Source: a virus
Virus record (IMG/VR): IMGVR_UViG_3300047157_000197
Location: 62,001 to 126,000 of that record
Reading direction: 5' to 3' (one strand)
Length of the DNA: 64,000 nt
A model generated the notes under the pieces. That model saw nothing but the letters and a program-made list of their open reading frames with translations. It was not told the DNA's origin and ran no database searches. Position numbers and translations under genes: made by a program. Shown one piece after another: positions 34,739-42,908 of this stretch; positions within the stretch are counted from its first letter, which is position 1, and each line of letters opens with the position of its first letter.

Positions 34739-36179
34739 AGTATTTGATATTATTGGACCACGAGGACCAGTGCCAAATGGTTTAAATTGGAATTTTACTG
34801 ATACGTTTTGGGATTACGATTTTTATATCTATCATAAACTTATTGATAAATTTAATGAATCATATACACAAATATCTGTTTATGATTGTAATTTAAATTT
34901 ACCACAAGATATTATAAAAAACTATCATATAAGTGATTTACATTTTGATGAAAATGCAAAAGAAATCACAAACAAAAAAGAAAATTATTTTTTTACCATA
35001 CATCCATTTGGTAACATTCACATTTCTACTGGATTAGATACGAGCTATCACGAAGGTAGACATAGTTTTGATTTTATATCAAAGAAAACAAAATCATATT
35101 CTAAAGCTTCAAATTTTTGGTTTATATATGATTATAGTAGTGAAGGTGATATTAACGAATATATATTTGAATCATTACATCTTGCGTGTGAACGAAACAA
35201 TATAAATCCCTCAAAAATTATTGTAATAACTGCATCTGAAAATACTTTTGATATTTACAAAAAATATTTAGATAAAAATCCACAAGATAATTTATTATAT
35301 ACAGCATTTTATCCATGGTCACTTCTTGGAAAAGCAAAAGATACAAATTCCATTTTGTTTGAAAATAAAATAATAAATTTTCATGGGTTTAAAAATAAAA
35401 ATTCTGTAATGTTAGATGAAGAATTTGATAATCTAACTCAACGAGAATCTCATGCACTTTGTTTAAATAGAAGATTGGCACCTCATAGAATAATATTAAT
35501 AAGTTGGTTACTTGAAACTAAACTTTTTGATAAAACAAAAACTTCTTTTGATATAAATCTGTTACACTCACATGATGCCGGATTAGATTTAATATCAGGC
35601 AGTGGACATGATGAAGAGGGCTATATTAAAACACAGCCTATTAAAAATCTAATAATGGGTGGTTATCGAAAAATGATAAAGAAAGAAAAAAGTATTATAG
35701 ATTTTGAAGATATAGAAAATGTTTGGGGATTTGCATTTGAAAACTCAGAAAACTATAAATCAACCTATTTTTCAATTGTAACAGAAACTCTTTTTTATGA
35801 GTTTGGAAATTATTTATCTGAAAAAACTTGGAAACCAATTGCACACTTACATCCATTTATTTTTGTTGGTAGACCTGGTATGTTGAAGTTTTTACATAGT
35901 TTAGGATTTAAAACTTTTAGTGAGTATTGGGATGAAAGTTATGATACTGTCGAATCAAACTCATTAAGAATGGAAAAGATATTTGAAGTTACTACAACAC
36001 TATTATCTAAAAGTAAAGATGAGTGGGATTTATTAAATAAAAAATTAAAACCTATACTTATTTATAACAGAAATTTACTTTTATCATTTCAAGAAGAAAA
36101 GGTAGGTAATGCTTATAAAAATAAATTATTTAATTTAATTAAACATGAACCTAATCAAGAAAATTATTACTTACTTTAA
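34725..36179 (+). CDS. Putative glycosyltransferase-like protein, WDESYD family
   Basis: 484 residues from ATG 34725, overlapping the previous stop by 14 bases (a TTG at 34704 is possible but less likely). C-terminal LSEKTWKPIAHLHPFIFVG ... LHSLGFKTFSEYWDESYD is the canonical family motif, with LCLNRRLAPHRIILISWL upstream. The N-terminal 230 residues share little with the other members. This gene closes the sugar island. Function inferred only. Confidence 0.65.
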   Translation: MKINRVFDIIGPRGPVPNGLNWNFTDTFWDYDFYIYHKLIDKFNESYTQISVYDCNLNLPQDIIKNYHISDLHFDENAKEITNKKENYFFTIHPFGNIHISTGLDTSYHEGRHSFDFISKKTKSYSKASNFWFIYDYSSEGDINEYIFESLHLACERNNINPSKIIVITASENTFDIYKKYLDKNPQDNLLYTAFYPWSLLGKAKDTNSILFENKIINFHGFKNKNSVMLDEEFDNLTQRESHALCLNRRLAPHRIILISWLLETKLFDKTKTSFDINLLHSHDAGLDLISGSGHDEEGYIKTQPIKNLIMGGYRKMIKKEKSIIDFEDIENVWGFAFENSENYKSTYFSIVTETLFYEFGNYLSEKTWKPIAHLHPFIFVGRPGMLKFLHSLGFKTFSEYWDESYDTVESNSLRMEKIFEVTTTLLSKSKDEWDLLNKKLKPILIYNRNLLLSFQEEKVGNAYKNKLFNLIKHEPNQENYYLL

Positions 36180-36261
36180 AAATAGAAAAAGAGAAAAAAT
36201 CTATAAAAAAAAGTTAGAAGAACTTAGAAAAAGAGACCCCTTTATCTATAAGAATCATTAA
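36145..36261 (+). CDS. 38-residue basic peptide ending RDPFIYKNH
   Basis: ATG 36145 opens a 38-codon frame overlapping the 3' end of the preceding gene by 35 bases and ending with TAA at 36259-36261. The product is highly basic and helical (MNLIKKIITYFKNRKREKIY..., then KLEELRKRDPFIYKNH). I have a general recollection of small marine-phage peptides ending in KRDPFIYK, which would support it; a search is needed to confirm. It fills an otherwise empty gap of over 100 bases. It may be membrane-associated through the amphipathic N-terminus. Function unknown. Confidence 0.55.
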   Translation: MNLIKKIITYFKNRKREKIYKKKLEELRKRDPFIYKNH

Positions 36262-36274
36262 TTATAAATTCTAC

Positions 36275-36286
36275 CATATTTATATA
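36275..36286 (+). promoter_or_regulatory. Promoter-like element CATATTTATATA
   Basis: A copy of the recurrent box 19 bases before the giant multidomain gene; AAGGTG (36292-36297) is the likely ribosome site. Confidence 0.6.
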
Positions 36287-36305
36287 CTGATAAGGTGTAC
36301 CGAAT

Positions 36306-39300
36306 ATGAATAAACTTTCCAAATTTCTCGTAGAGAGTATAATGGAGGATGCGAATCCTATTAAAAAAACCGTAGTTGTCTATGTGGGTAGGTTTCAACC
36401 TATGCATAAAGGACATGCTGGTACTTACCAACACCTTGTCAAAAAGTTCGGTAAGGATAATGTTTATGTTGGTACATCTGATAAGGTACAATTACCTAAA
36501 TCACCTTTTAACTTTAAAGAAAAGGTAAAAATTATGACTACTATGTTTGGAATTCCAAAATCCAAAATACATAAAGTCAAGAATCCATACAAACCCACAG
36601 AAATTCTTAAAAAGTTTGATGAAGAAACAACTGCATTCGTAACTGTTGTTGGTGAGAAAGATAAAAACCGATTAGGTGGTAAATACTTTCAACCATATAA
36701 GGGAGAACCATCTGTGGGATATAGAGATGGTGGGTATGTTTATGCAGCTCCAATGACTGGTGGTTCAGTAAGTGGTACAGAAGTACGAAATGGATTATCA
36801 GTTGGTTCTGATGAACAGAAAAAGAATTTCTTTAAGAAACGAGCATATGGAAAGTTTAATGCAACTATTTTTAGTATGATTACTGATAAACTCGATGAGG
36901 GAATTGAAATTTCTAAAGAGATGATTGAGGAGTGGTTGTTAAACGAGGGTTCTAAGATGGGAAGTGGTCAAGCAGATGACGGACCTAACTTTATGTTTCC
37001 AAATTATGATGTTTTCTCTAAGATAAATGTAGATAGAGCAAAAAGAATTGGTTATGAAGTGGTAAATATGATTACTAACAAAGAGTTAGAAGATTACTAT
37101 GACCATCCAACATACCCAAATGGACCTGTTAAAGCAGTAACTCCATTTCCAGCAGGTGTACTTGGTACAACAACTGCAACTAACCAAGTTGATATCTATT
37201 CATCAGATGCTTATTCTAAATGGTTTAAGCACGTAACTCGTAAAGCAGCATTAGTTGGTTACGAATTAGTAAAAGGATTAGATACTAATAAAGATGAAAA
37301 AGAACAATCATTAGATTCTCAAAAAGGTGATAAAAAATCACAAGAAGAATACGAAGCATCTTTAAATGAAAATATAGTACTACCAATTAAAGTTGGCGAT
37401 ACCATTATGACTGGTAGATTTAAGAACAAGAAAACAGTTGTTAAATCAATCGGTAAAGATGAACATGGAATGCCAACAATCAATGGTAGAAAAGTAGTTA
37501 CCTTTAGAATGGTTAAAGAAGGATTCATTTCAGAACTTGCAGGAACAGAAGTAAAGTGTGAAAAATGTAATCACCAATGGGAAATCGAATCTGATGATAG
37601 TGAAAAGTATTTATGTCATTCATGTGGATGGGATTCTCAAAAAGGAGAATACGATTTTGATGCATTTGATTCGTGGCAAGAGAAAATGGGTATATCCGAA
37701 GATGTAGATGTAGAAGAAAGTAAAGGTAGATTAAGACCCGCCGCATTACTTAGAAGAAAAGCAGCGATGGCTGGAAAACGAGCTCAAATTGCAAGAAGGA
37801 GAGCAAGAACAATGAAGAGAAGAAAACCTCTTTCTAAACTTAAAAAGATTGCATACAAAAAAGCATACCTACAAGTTTATGATGAGTTTATGAAAGATTT
37901 GTTTCCTGGTAAAAAGAAAAATGAATTATCTATCGCACAGGCTAAAGTAGTTCATAAGAATGTATTAAGAAAAAAAGGTAGAGTTAGGAAAAGAGCCAAG
38001 TTTAGATTCTTGCCAGCATTAAGAGATGCAGAAGTACAGAAGTTTGGTAAAAAAGATGATACTAATGAATTGATGATTGGATATGCTGGACCTGAAGATA
38101 TGAAAAGGTTCGATAAAAGAAATAAGGAATATAGAAAAGATTCTGATTCTAATAAAGAATATCAATACGATACTATAAAGGAAGTTAATGAATTCTTTTA
38201 TATGGATTTCAAAAAGTATGTTTACAAAAACAGAAAACAAATCAATCAAAAACTAAAAGGATTATCTTATAGAAAAAAGGCAGAGTTCTTAGAGTTACTT
38301 TGGAAAAAACAAGTTGGTAAAGGATTCGGTAAAGATGCTGATGGTAGAGATATACATTACAAACTTAAATCAGATAAAGTAATTAAGGAATCGTTACCAA
38401 CAAAGGTAACAGATAAGTTTAAATCTGTAAAGAGTAGTAAACCTTCATCAGAAGCTGAAAAGGATTTTAATAAACATCATACATATTCATCATATGCAAA
38501 AAGAGGTTCAATAGCTGAACCAGATACAATTGATTTTGATGATGATGATAAAAAAGGTGGACATCAAGAGAAAGAAAAGGATACTAAGAAAAGAGGATAT
38601 GAACCAATTGAAGAAAGTTTAAAAGATTTAGGAATAAAAGATTTTAAATCGTTATTTAAGAAAATGCCTTCTGATTTACAAAAGAGAGTTTACAATCTAA
38701 AAAACTTTGGACAGAGAGTAGATAAACATCCTGAAGGAAATGTTCTTAAACACACAATCGTAGTTGTAAATCGTTCAATCAAAGAAGATGATATTGATAT
38801 TGCAATAGCAGCAATGTTCCATGATATAGGAAAAGATGAAACTGCAGGTATTCATCCAAAGAAAGGACACATTACACACTTTGGACATGAGAAAGTATCG
38901 GCATCTTTAGTAAAGAAGTATAAAAAGTTTATAGAATCAGTTGGTGGTAATCCAGCAAATGTATTTTACATTGTTAAAAACCATATGAGATACAAACAAC
39001 TATCTGTAATGACTCCTAAAAAAGTAAATAAACTAAAATCATTCAGAGCATTTGATAAATTAGGTAAATTCTCAAAACACGATAGAAGTGGATTAGATGA
39101 GAACAAAGCAACAAGAACTAAATTTAGTTTATCTGTACCATCTGATATTAAAAAACTTCAAAAGGCATTTAAAAAGAATAAAAAACAACTTTATGTTGTA
39201 GGTGGAGCAGTTAGAGATGCACTTATGGGTAATTCCCCAAAAGATTTCGATTTAACAACAGATGCAACACCAGAAGAAATGATTAAGATTGCTAAACAAG

Positions 39301-41513
39301 GTAATTTTAAACATTCAACAAATAACGTAAACTCAAATCTTGGATTGGGTAGTATAATCATAAATGGACACGAGGTAACTACATTTAGAGAAGATATTGG
39401 TAAAGGTAGAAGGCCTGATAAAGTAAAGTGGTGTGATATTTCAACTGATTCTAAAAGAAGAGATTTAACTTGTAACTCATTATACTATGATATTGATAAA
39501 AAAGAGATTATTGATTTTCATGGTGGAGTAGAAGATTTAAAAAAGGGTGTTGTTAAAACAGTTGGTAAAGCATCAGAACGATTTGATGAAGACCCATTAA
39601 GAAAATTAAGAGCAGTAAGGTTTGAAACTAGATTAGGTGGTAAACTTGATAAAGAAACATTAACTGCACTTAAAAAAGATAACAACATATCACAACTTTC
39701 AGGTGAAAGAATCATGAGAGAGTTTAGAAGTGCAATCAAACAATCAAAAAACACTAAAGTTTATTTAGAAAGATGTGATGAGATTGGATTTACTAAACAA
39801 ATCCTACCAGGTCTTAAAGTAAGTAAACCATATCCACACGATAATAACTATCTTACATTTATTGCATTTATTTTAAGAGATAATGACCCGAGTAAAGTAG
39901 GAAACGTATTAAATAAAATTAATTATAGTAATAATGATAAAGATGATATTACATTTTTAATATCATTAAAGGATTTCACACCAGAAAAGATTATCCAATT
40001 TAAAAAACAACATGAAAATGTAAAATCAATATCTGATAAAGATATTTTAGAATTTGGTAAACGAATTGGTAAAAAACTTGATAAGTTTGTAAAATTTAAG
40101 TTATCTGTAAAGGGAAGTGATATACCAAAAGATATACCTAATGGACCAGAACGAGGTAATTGGATTAAAAATCAAGAAAAGGAAAAGTTTATGAATGAAA
40201 TAGAACAATTAATAAGTGATATTGATAATAAAATAGTTGAAATGTTTTTACCAAACACTAAAACACCACAACAACTAATCAAAGAAAACATAAACGAAAC
40301 CAAATTACTACAAGAGGGTGGTGCGTATGGACACATGTCTCATCCATTTGATACTGATATCAATTTAACCTTTGGACAACTTAAAGATATCGTAAATCGT
40401 GCTTTAGAAGGTACACTTGAGTTCACACGAGAGAAAACAGATGGTCAAGCACTAGCTATTTCATGGAGAGATGGTAGGTTAGTAGCCGCAAGAAACAAAG
40501 GACACCTTAAAAACAAAGGTGAGAACGCTTTAGATATCAAAGGTGTATCAGATAAGTTCCAAGGTAGAGGTGGATTGAGTGATGCTTACAATTATGCAAT
40601 GAAAGACTTATCGAATGCTATCAAATCCCTTTCAGATAAACAAAGAGATAAGATTTTTAAACAAGGTGCGTGTTTTATGAACCTTGAAGTGATATATCCA
40701 ACATCAGTAAACGTTATTCCTTATGGTCAAGCATTACTTGTGTTCCATGGTACTATGGAATTCAACATGGATGGTGTTGCAATTGGAGAGAATGGTGATG
40801 CGGCTAGAATATTAGCTGGTATGATTAAACAAGTTAACAAAGATGTACAAGATAATTACACTATTCAAGGACCTCCTATTGTAAAATTACCAAAATCACA
40901 AGATTTATCTACTAAACGTAGTAAATACTCATCAATGATATCCAAATTGCAGAGTGAGTTTAGTTTAAAAGATACTGATGGTGTTGCAAACTATCACCAA
41001 TCATGGTGGGAACAATGGGTTGATAAGAATTCTCCATCATCACTTGATAATAAAACCAAAATGGGGTTAGTTAAGAGATGGGCATTCATGGATAAGAAGT
41101 TTAGATTAGATAAAAAGAACATTACTGATGAAAAAACATTAGAATGGGCTAAGAAAATAGATAAAGAAGACCAAAAGAAGATTAGTAAAAAGAACTTAAT
41201 GAAGTTTGAACAAATATTCTTAGGTTTAGGTGCAGAAGTGTTAGAGTTTACCTCATCTGCACTAACAGTTAATGCTGATGGAGCAGTTCGTGATATGAAA
41301 AAACGAATTGATAAGACAATTAAAGATGTTAAGAAATCAGGTGACCCAAAAAAGATAGAAAAACTTAAATTAGAACTTGGTAGATTAAAATCTATCGGTG
41401 GTTCTAAAAAAATTGTACCGAATGAAGGTATTGTGTTCTTATATAAAGGAAATACTTTTAAACTTACAGGTACATTCGCATCCGTAAATCAGATACTAGG
41501 TATTTTCTTTTAA
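36306..41513 (+). CDS. Giant multidomain nucleotidyltransferase/HD/CCA-adding/ligase-like protein
   Basis: 1735 residues in one frame. Parts in order: N-terminal amphipathic segment MNKLSKFLVESIMEDA; NMNAT/cytidylyltransferase-like domain ~20-190 (YVGRFQPMHKGH 26-37); zinc ribbon CEKC 418-421/CHSC 437-440; very basic region ~460-700; HD domain ~800-900 (AMFHDIGKDE from 836, later a second conserved His region); CCA-adding/poly(A)-polymerase head ~960-1170 (GGAVRD 966-971, DFD 980-982, RRDLTCNSLYYD 1051-1062, DEDPLRKLRAVRF 1094-1106); and a covalent nucleotidyltransferase (RNA/DNA ligase-like) domain ~1340-1600 (REKTDGQAL from 1375 carries a K-x-D-G motif). (L/I)-x-E sites between the parts (LLNEGS ~211, SLNEN ~352, LLQEGG ~1334) resemble prohead-protease sites. 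A combined RNA and NAD repair role is inferred. Confidence 0.8.
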   Translation: MNKLSKFLVESIMEDANPIKKTVVVYVGRFQPMHKGHAGTYQHLVKKFGKDNVYVGTSDKVQLPKSPFNFKEKVKIMTTMFGIPKSKIHKVKNPYKPTEILKKFDEETTAFVTVVGEKDKNRLGGKYFQPYKGEPSVGYRDGGYVYAAPMTGGSVSGTEVRNGLSVGSDEQKKNFFKKRAYGKFNATIFSMITDKLDEGIEISKEMIEEWLLNEGSKMGSGQADDGPNFMFPNYDVFSKINVDRAKRIGYEVVNMITNKELEDYYDHPTYPNGPVKAVTPFPAGVLGTTTATNQVDIYSSDAYSKWFKHVTRKAALVGYELVKGLDTNKDEKEQSLDSQKGDKKSQEEYEASLNENIVLPIKVGDTIMTGRFKNKKTVVKSIGKDEHGMPTINGRKVVTFRMVKEGFISELAGTEVKCEKCNHQWEIESDDSEKYLCHSCGWDSQKGEYDFDAFDSWQEKMGISEDVDVEESKGRLRPAALLRRKAAMAGKRAQIARRRARTMKRRKPLSKLKKIAYKKAYLQVYDEFMKDLFPGKKKNELSIAQAKVVHKNVLRKKGRVRKRAKFRFLPALRDAEVQKFGKKDDTNELMIGYAGPEDMKRFDKRNKEYRKDSDSNKEYQYDTIKEVNEFFYMDFKKYVYKNRKQINQKLKGLSYRKKAEFLELLWKKQVGKGFGKDADGRDIHYKLKSDKVIKESLPTKVTDKFKSVKSSKPSSEAEKDFNKHHTYSSYAKRGSIAEPDTIDFDDDDKKGGHQEKEKDTKKRGYEPIEESLKDLGIKDFKSLFKKMPSDLQKRVYNLKNFGQRVDKHPEGNVLKHTIVVVNRSIKEDDIDIAIAAMFHDIGKDETAGIHPKKGHITHFGHEKVSASLVKKYKKFIESVGGNPANVFYIVKNHMRYKQLSVMTPKKVNKLKSFRAFDKLGKFSKHDRSGLDENKATRTKFSLSVPSDIKKLQKAFKKNKKQLYVVGGAVRDALMGNSPKDFDLTTDATPEEMIKIAKQGNFKHSTNNVNSNLGLGSIIINGHEVTTFREDIGKGRRPDKVKWCDISTDSKRRDLTCNSLYYDIDKKEIIDFHGGVEDLKKGVVKTVGKASERFDEDPLRKLRAVRFETRLGGKLDKETLTALKKDNNISQLSGERIMREFRSAIKQSKNTKVYLERCDEIGFTKQILPGLKVSKPYPHDNNYLTFIAFILRDNDPSKVGNVLNKINYSNNDKDDITFLISLKDFTPEKIIQFKKQHENVKSISDKDILEFGKRIGKKLDKFVKFKLSVKGSDIPKDIPNGPERGNWIKNQEKEKFMNEIEQLISDIDNKIVEMFLPNTKTPQQLIKENINETKLLQEGGAYGHMSHPFDTDINLTFGQLKDIVNRALEGTLEFTREKTDGQALAISWRDGRLVAARNKGHLKNKGENALDIKGVSDKFQGRGGLSDAYNYAMKDLSNAIKSLSDKQRDKIFKQGACFMNLEVIYPTSVNVIPYGQALLVFHGTMEFNMDGVAIGENGDAARILAGMIKQVNKDVQDNYTIQGPPIVKLPKSQDLSTKRSKYSSMISKLQSEFSLKDTDGVANYHQSWWEQWVDKNSPSSLDNKTKMGLVKRWAFMDKKFRLDKKNITDEKTLEWAKKIDKEDQKKISKKNLMKFEQIFLGLGAEVLEFTSSALTVNADGAVRDMKKRIDKTIKDVKKSGDPKKIEKLKLELGRLKSIGGSKKIVPNEGIVFLYKGNTFKLTGTFASVNQILGIFF

Positions 41514-41535
41514 AATTTCGGTTTCTCTATTTTTA

Positions 41536-41547
41536 TATATTTATATA
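41536..41547 (+). promoter_or_regulatory. Promoter-like element TATATTTATATA
   Basis: An exact copy, 27 bases before the gene at 41575, at the start of the DNA-packaging and head module. Confidence 0.6.
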
Positions 41548-41574
41548 TGTAACAATATAACCTAATATGTAAAA

Positions 41575-42234
41575 ATGGGTAAAGAATTCAAGAAGAAGTA
41601 TATGCACCCAACTCGTAGAAAGTTGGTAGATATGGTACAAACTGGTGAGTATGATAAAAATACTACCATTGGGTATGATAAAATAAAAGAAACTCGTAAT
41701 GTTGGTGATGTTTGGGAAGATGAGCATAATAGATACGAGAAAAAAGAAGGATACATCCTAAAGACAGGAAAAAACTCTGAAGCTTTTCAAGAAATTAGAA
41801 ATTACCTTCAAGAAAAAACAAGTTGTAAAAATTCTGAATGTAAAACCATTAAGAAAACCGATAAAGATTTAAAATTTATCCAACGAGGTGGATTTTGTAT
41901 GGAATGTACTATTGATAAAGAACATCAAATACGAACTGCTGGTTTATGGGAAGAATATCAAAATTATAAAGTTTGGACAAAGATGATTGTGTATGGAAAA
42001 GCTAAATTAGATTCATATAAACAATCAATAGATGAACTTAAAGAAGAATATGAAATGATAGGTTCAGATGGTAAGGTTACCGAAACATGGAAGTTACCAA
42101 AACCAATTAGTGAAGTTAAAGCCGAGATACAAGAACTTATTGATTACGGCGAAAACGAAATTAAAGAATTAGAAGTCAAAAGAGAAGAAGCTTTTGATAA
42201 ATTAAGGGAAAAAAATTATGAGCATTATATTTAG
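41575..42234 (+). CDS. Conserved-type phage protein with zinc-ribbon-like cysteines
   Basis: A 219-residue hydrophilic protein. It begins MGKEFKKKYMHPTRRKLVDM and has four cysteines in two pairs (CKNSECKT near 83-90 and CMEC near 108-111) that could bind zinc. The long Glu/Lys-rich C-terminal half (about 150-215) is probably coiled coil. It sits one gene before the large terminase, where T4-like phages put packaging genes, so a small-terminase or packaging accessory role is possible. I do not recognise the fold. It overlaps the next gene by 17 bases. Confidence 0.65.
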   Translation: MGKEFKKKYMHPTRRKLVDMVQTGEYDKNTTIGYDKIKETRNVGDVWEDEHNRYEKKEGYILKTGKNSEAFQEIRNYLQEKTSCKNSECKTIKKTDKDLKFIQRGGFCMECTIDKEHQIRTAGLWEEYQNYKVWTKMIVYGKAKLDSYKQSIDELKEEYEMIGSDGKVTETWKLPKPISEVKAEIQELIDYGENEIKELEVKREEAFDKLREKNYEHYI

Positions 42235-42907
42235 TTTATTGATTAAACGATGGAGGGAAGTAGTAATCCTTCTTTTATTAGGAATTATTTTATTTTTAAG
42301 AGGGTGTGGAGAAGATTATGGAGATAAGACTCTTGTAGAAGTAGATGGAGAACAATATGAGTTATTAGAATCAAAAACTGATACGATATATGTAGAAAAA
42401 GAAGTTAAAGTAACAAAGTATGTACCGAAGTATATTACAAAAGAAGTAATTAAGGAAGTAGAGATACCAGTTGATGTAGATTCACTTGCAATTATTAAAG
42501 ATTACTTTTCAAAGGTAACAGTCAAAGATACATTAAGTTTAGCATATGATTTTCCTGATGTAGTTACTGATTCAGTAGGTAACAAACCAAGTGGAGATTT
42601 AGGATTTGGTATTCTTACTGATGTTATTTCACAAAACAGAATTGAATCAAGAGAAATCGATTGGTATTTCAAGATTCCAACAGTTTATAATACTACAATA
42701 GTAAAAGAATTACCAAAGAATGAATTTTATATTGGATTTGGAACAGGAATAGACCAAACCAATGGATTAAATAATCTTAGTGGTAATGTTTTATTTAAAA
42801 CAAAGAAATTAAACATCTATGGTTTAAATCTTGGTATATCAAATCAACTTGGTGAGTATAAACCATTTGTTGGTGGTTCTATGTATTGGAAACTAGGAAA
42901 AAAATAG
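42218..42907 (+). CDS. Single-pass membrane protein, possible lysis (spanin-like) or envelope protein
   Basis: 229 residues with one N-terminal hydrophobic segment (EVVILLLLGIILFL, about 14-27) followed directly by RGC. Then comes a charged stretch with repeated VEKEVKVTKYVPKYITKEV, and a C-terminal region of alternating polar and hydrophobic residues (FYIGFGTGIDQ, YKPFVGGSMYWKL) like outer-membrane beta strands. An inner-membrane anchor plus periplasmic rod and outer-membrane-like end would suit a one-protein spanin. No endolysin or holin is adjacent, so this is a guess. It could also be a packaging-site anchor. Confidence 0.55.
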   Translation: MSIIFSLLIKRWREVVILLLLGIILFLRGCGEDYGDKTLVEVDGEQYELLESKTDTIYVEKEVKVTKYVPKYITKEVIKEVEIPVDVDSLAIIKDYFSKVTVKDTLSLAYDFPDVVTDSVGNKPSGDLGFGILTDVISQNRIESREIDWYFKIPTVYNTTIVKELPKNEFYIGFGTGIDQTNGLNNLSGNVLFKTKKLNIYGLNLGISNQLGEYKPFVGGSMYWKLGKK

Positions 42908-42908
42908 A

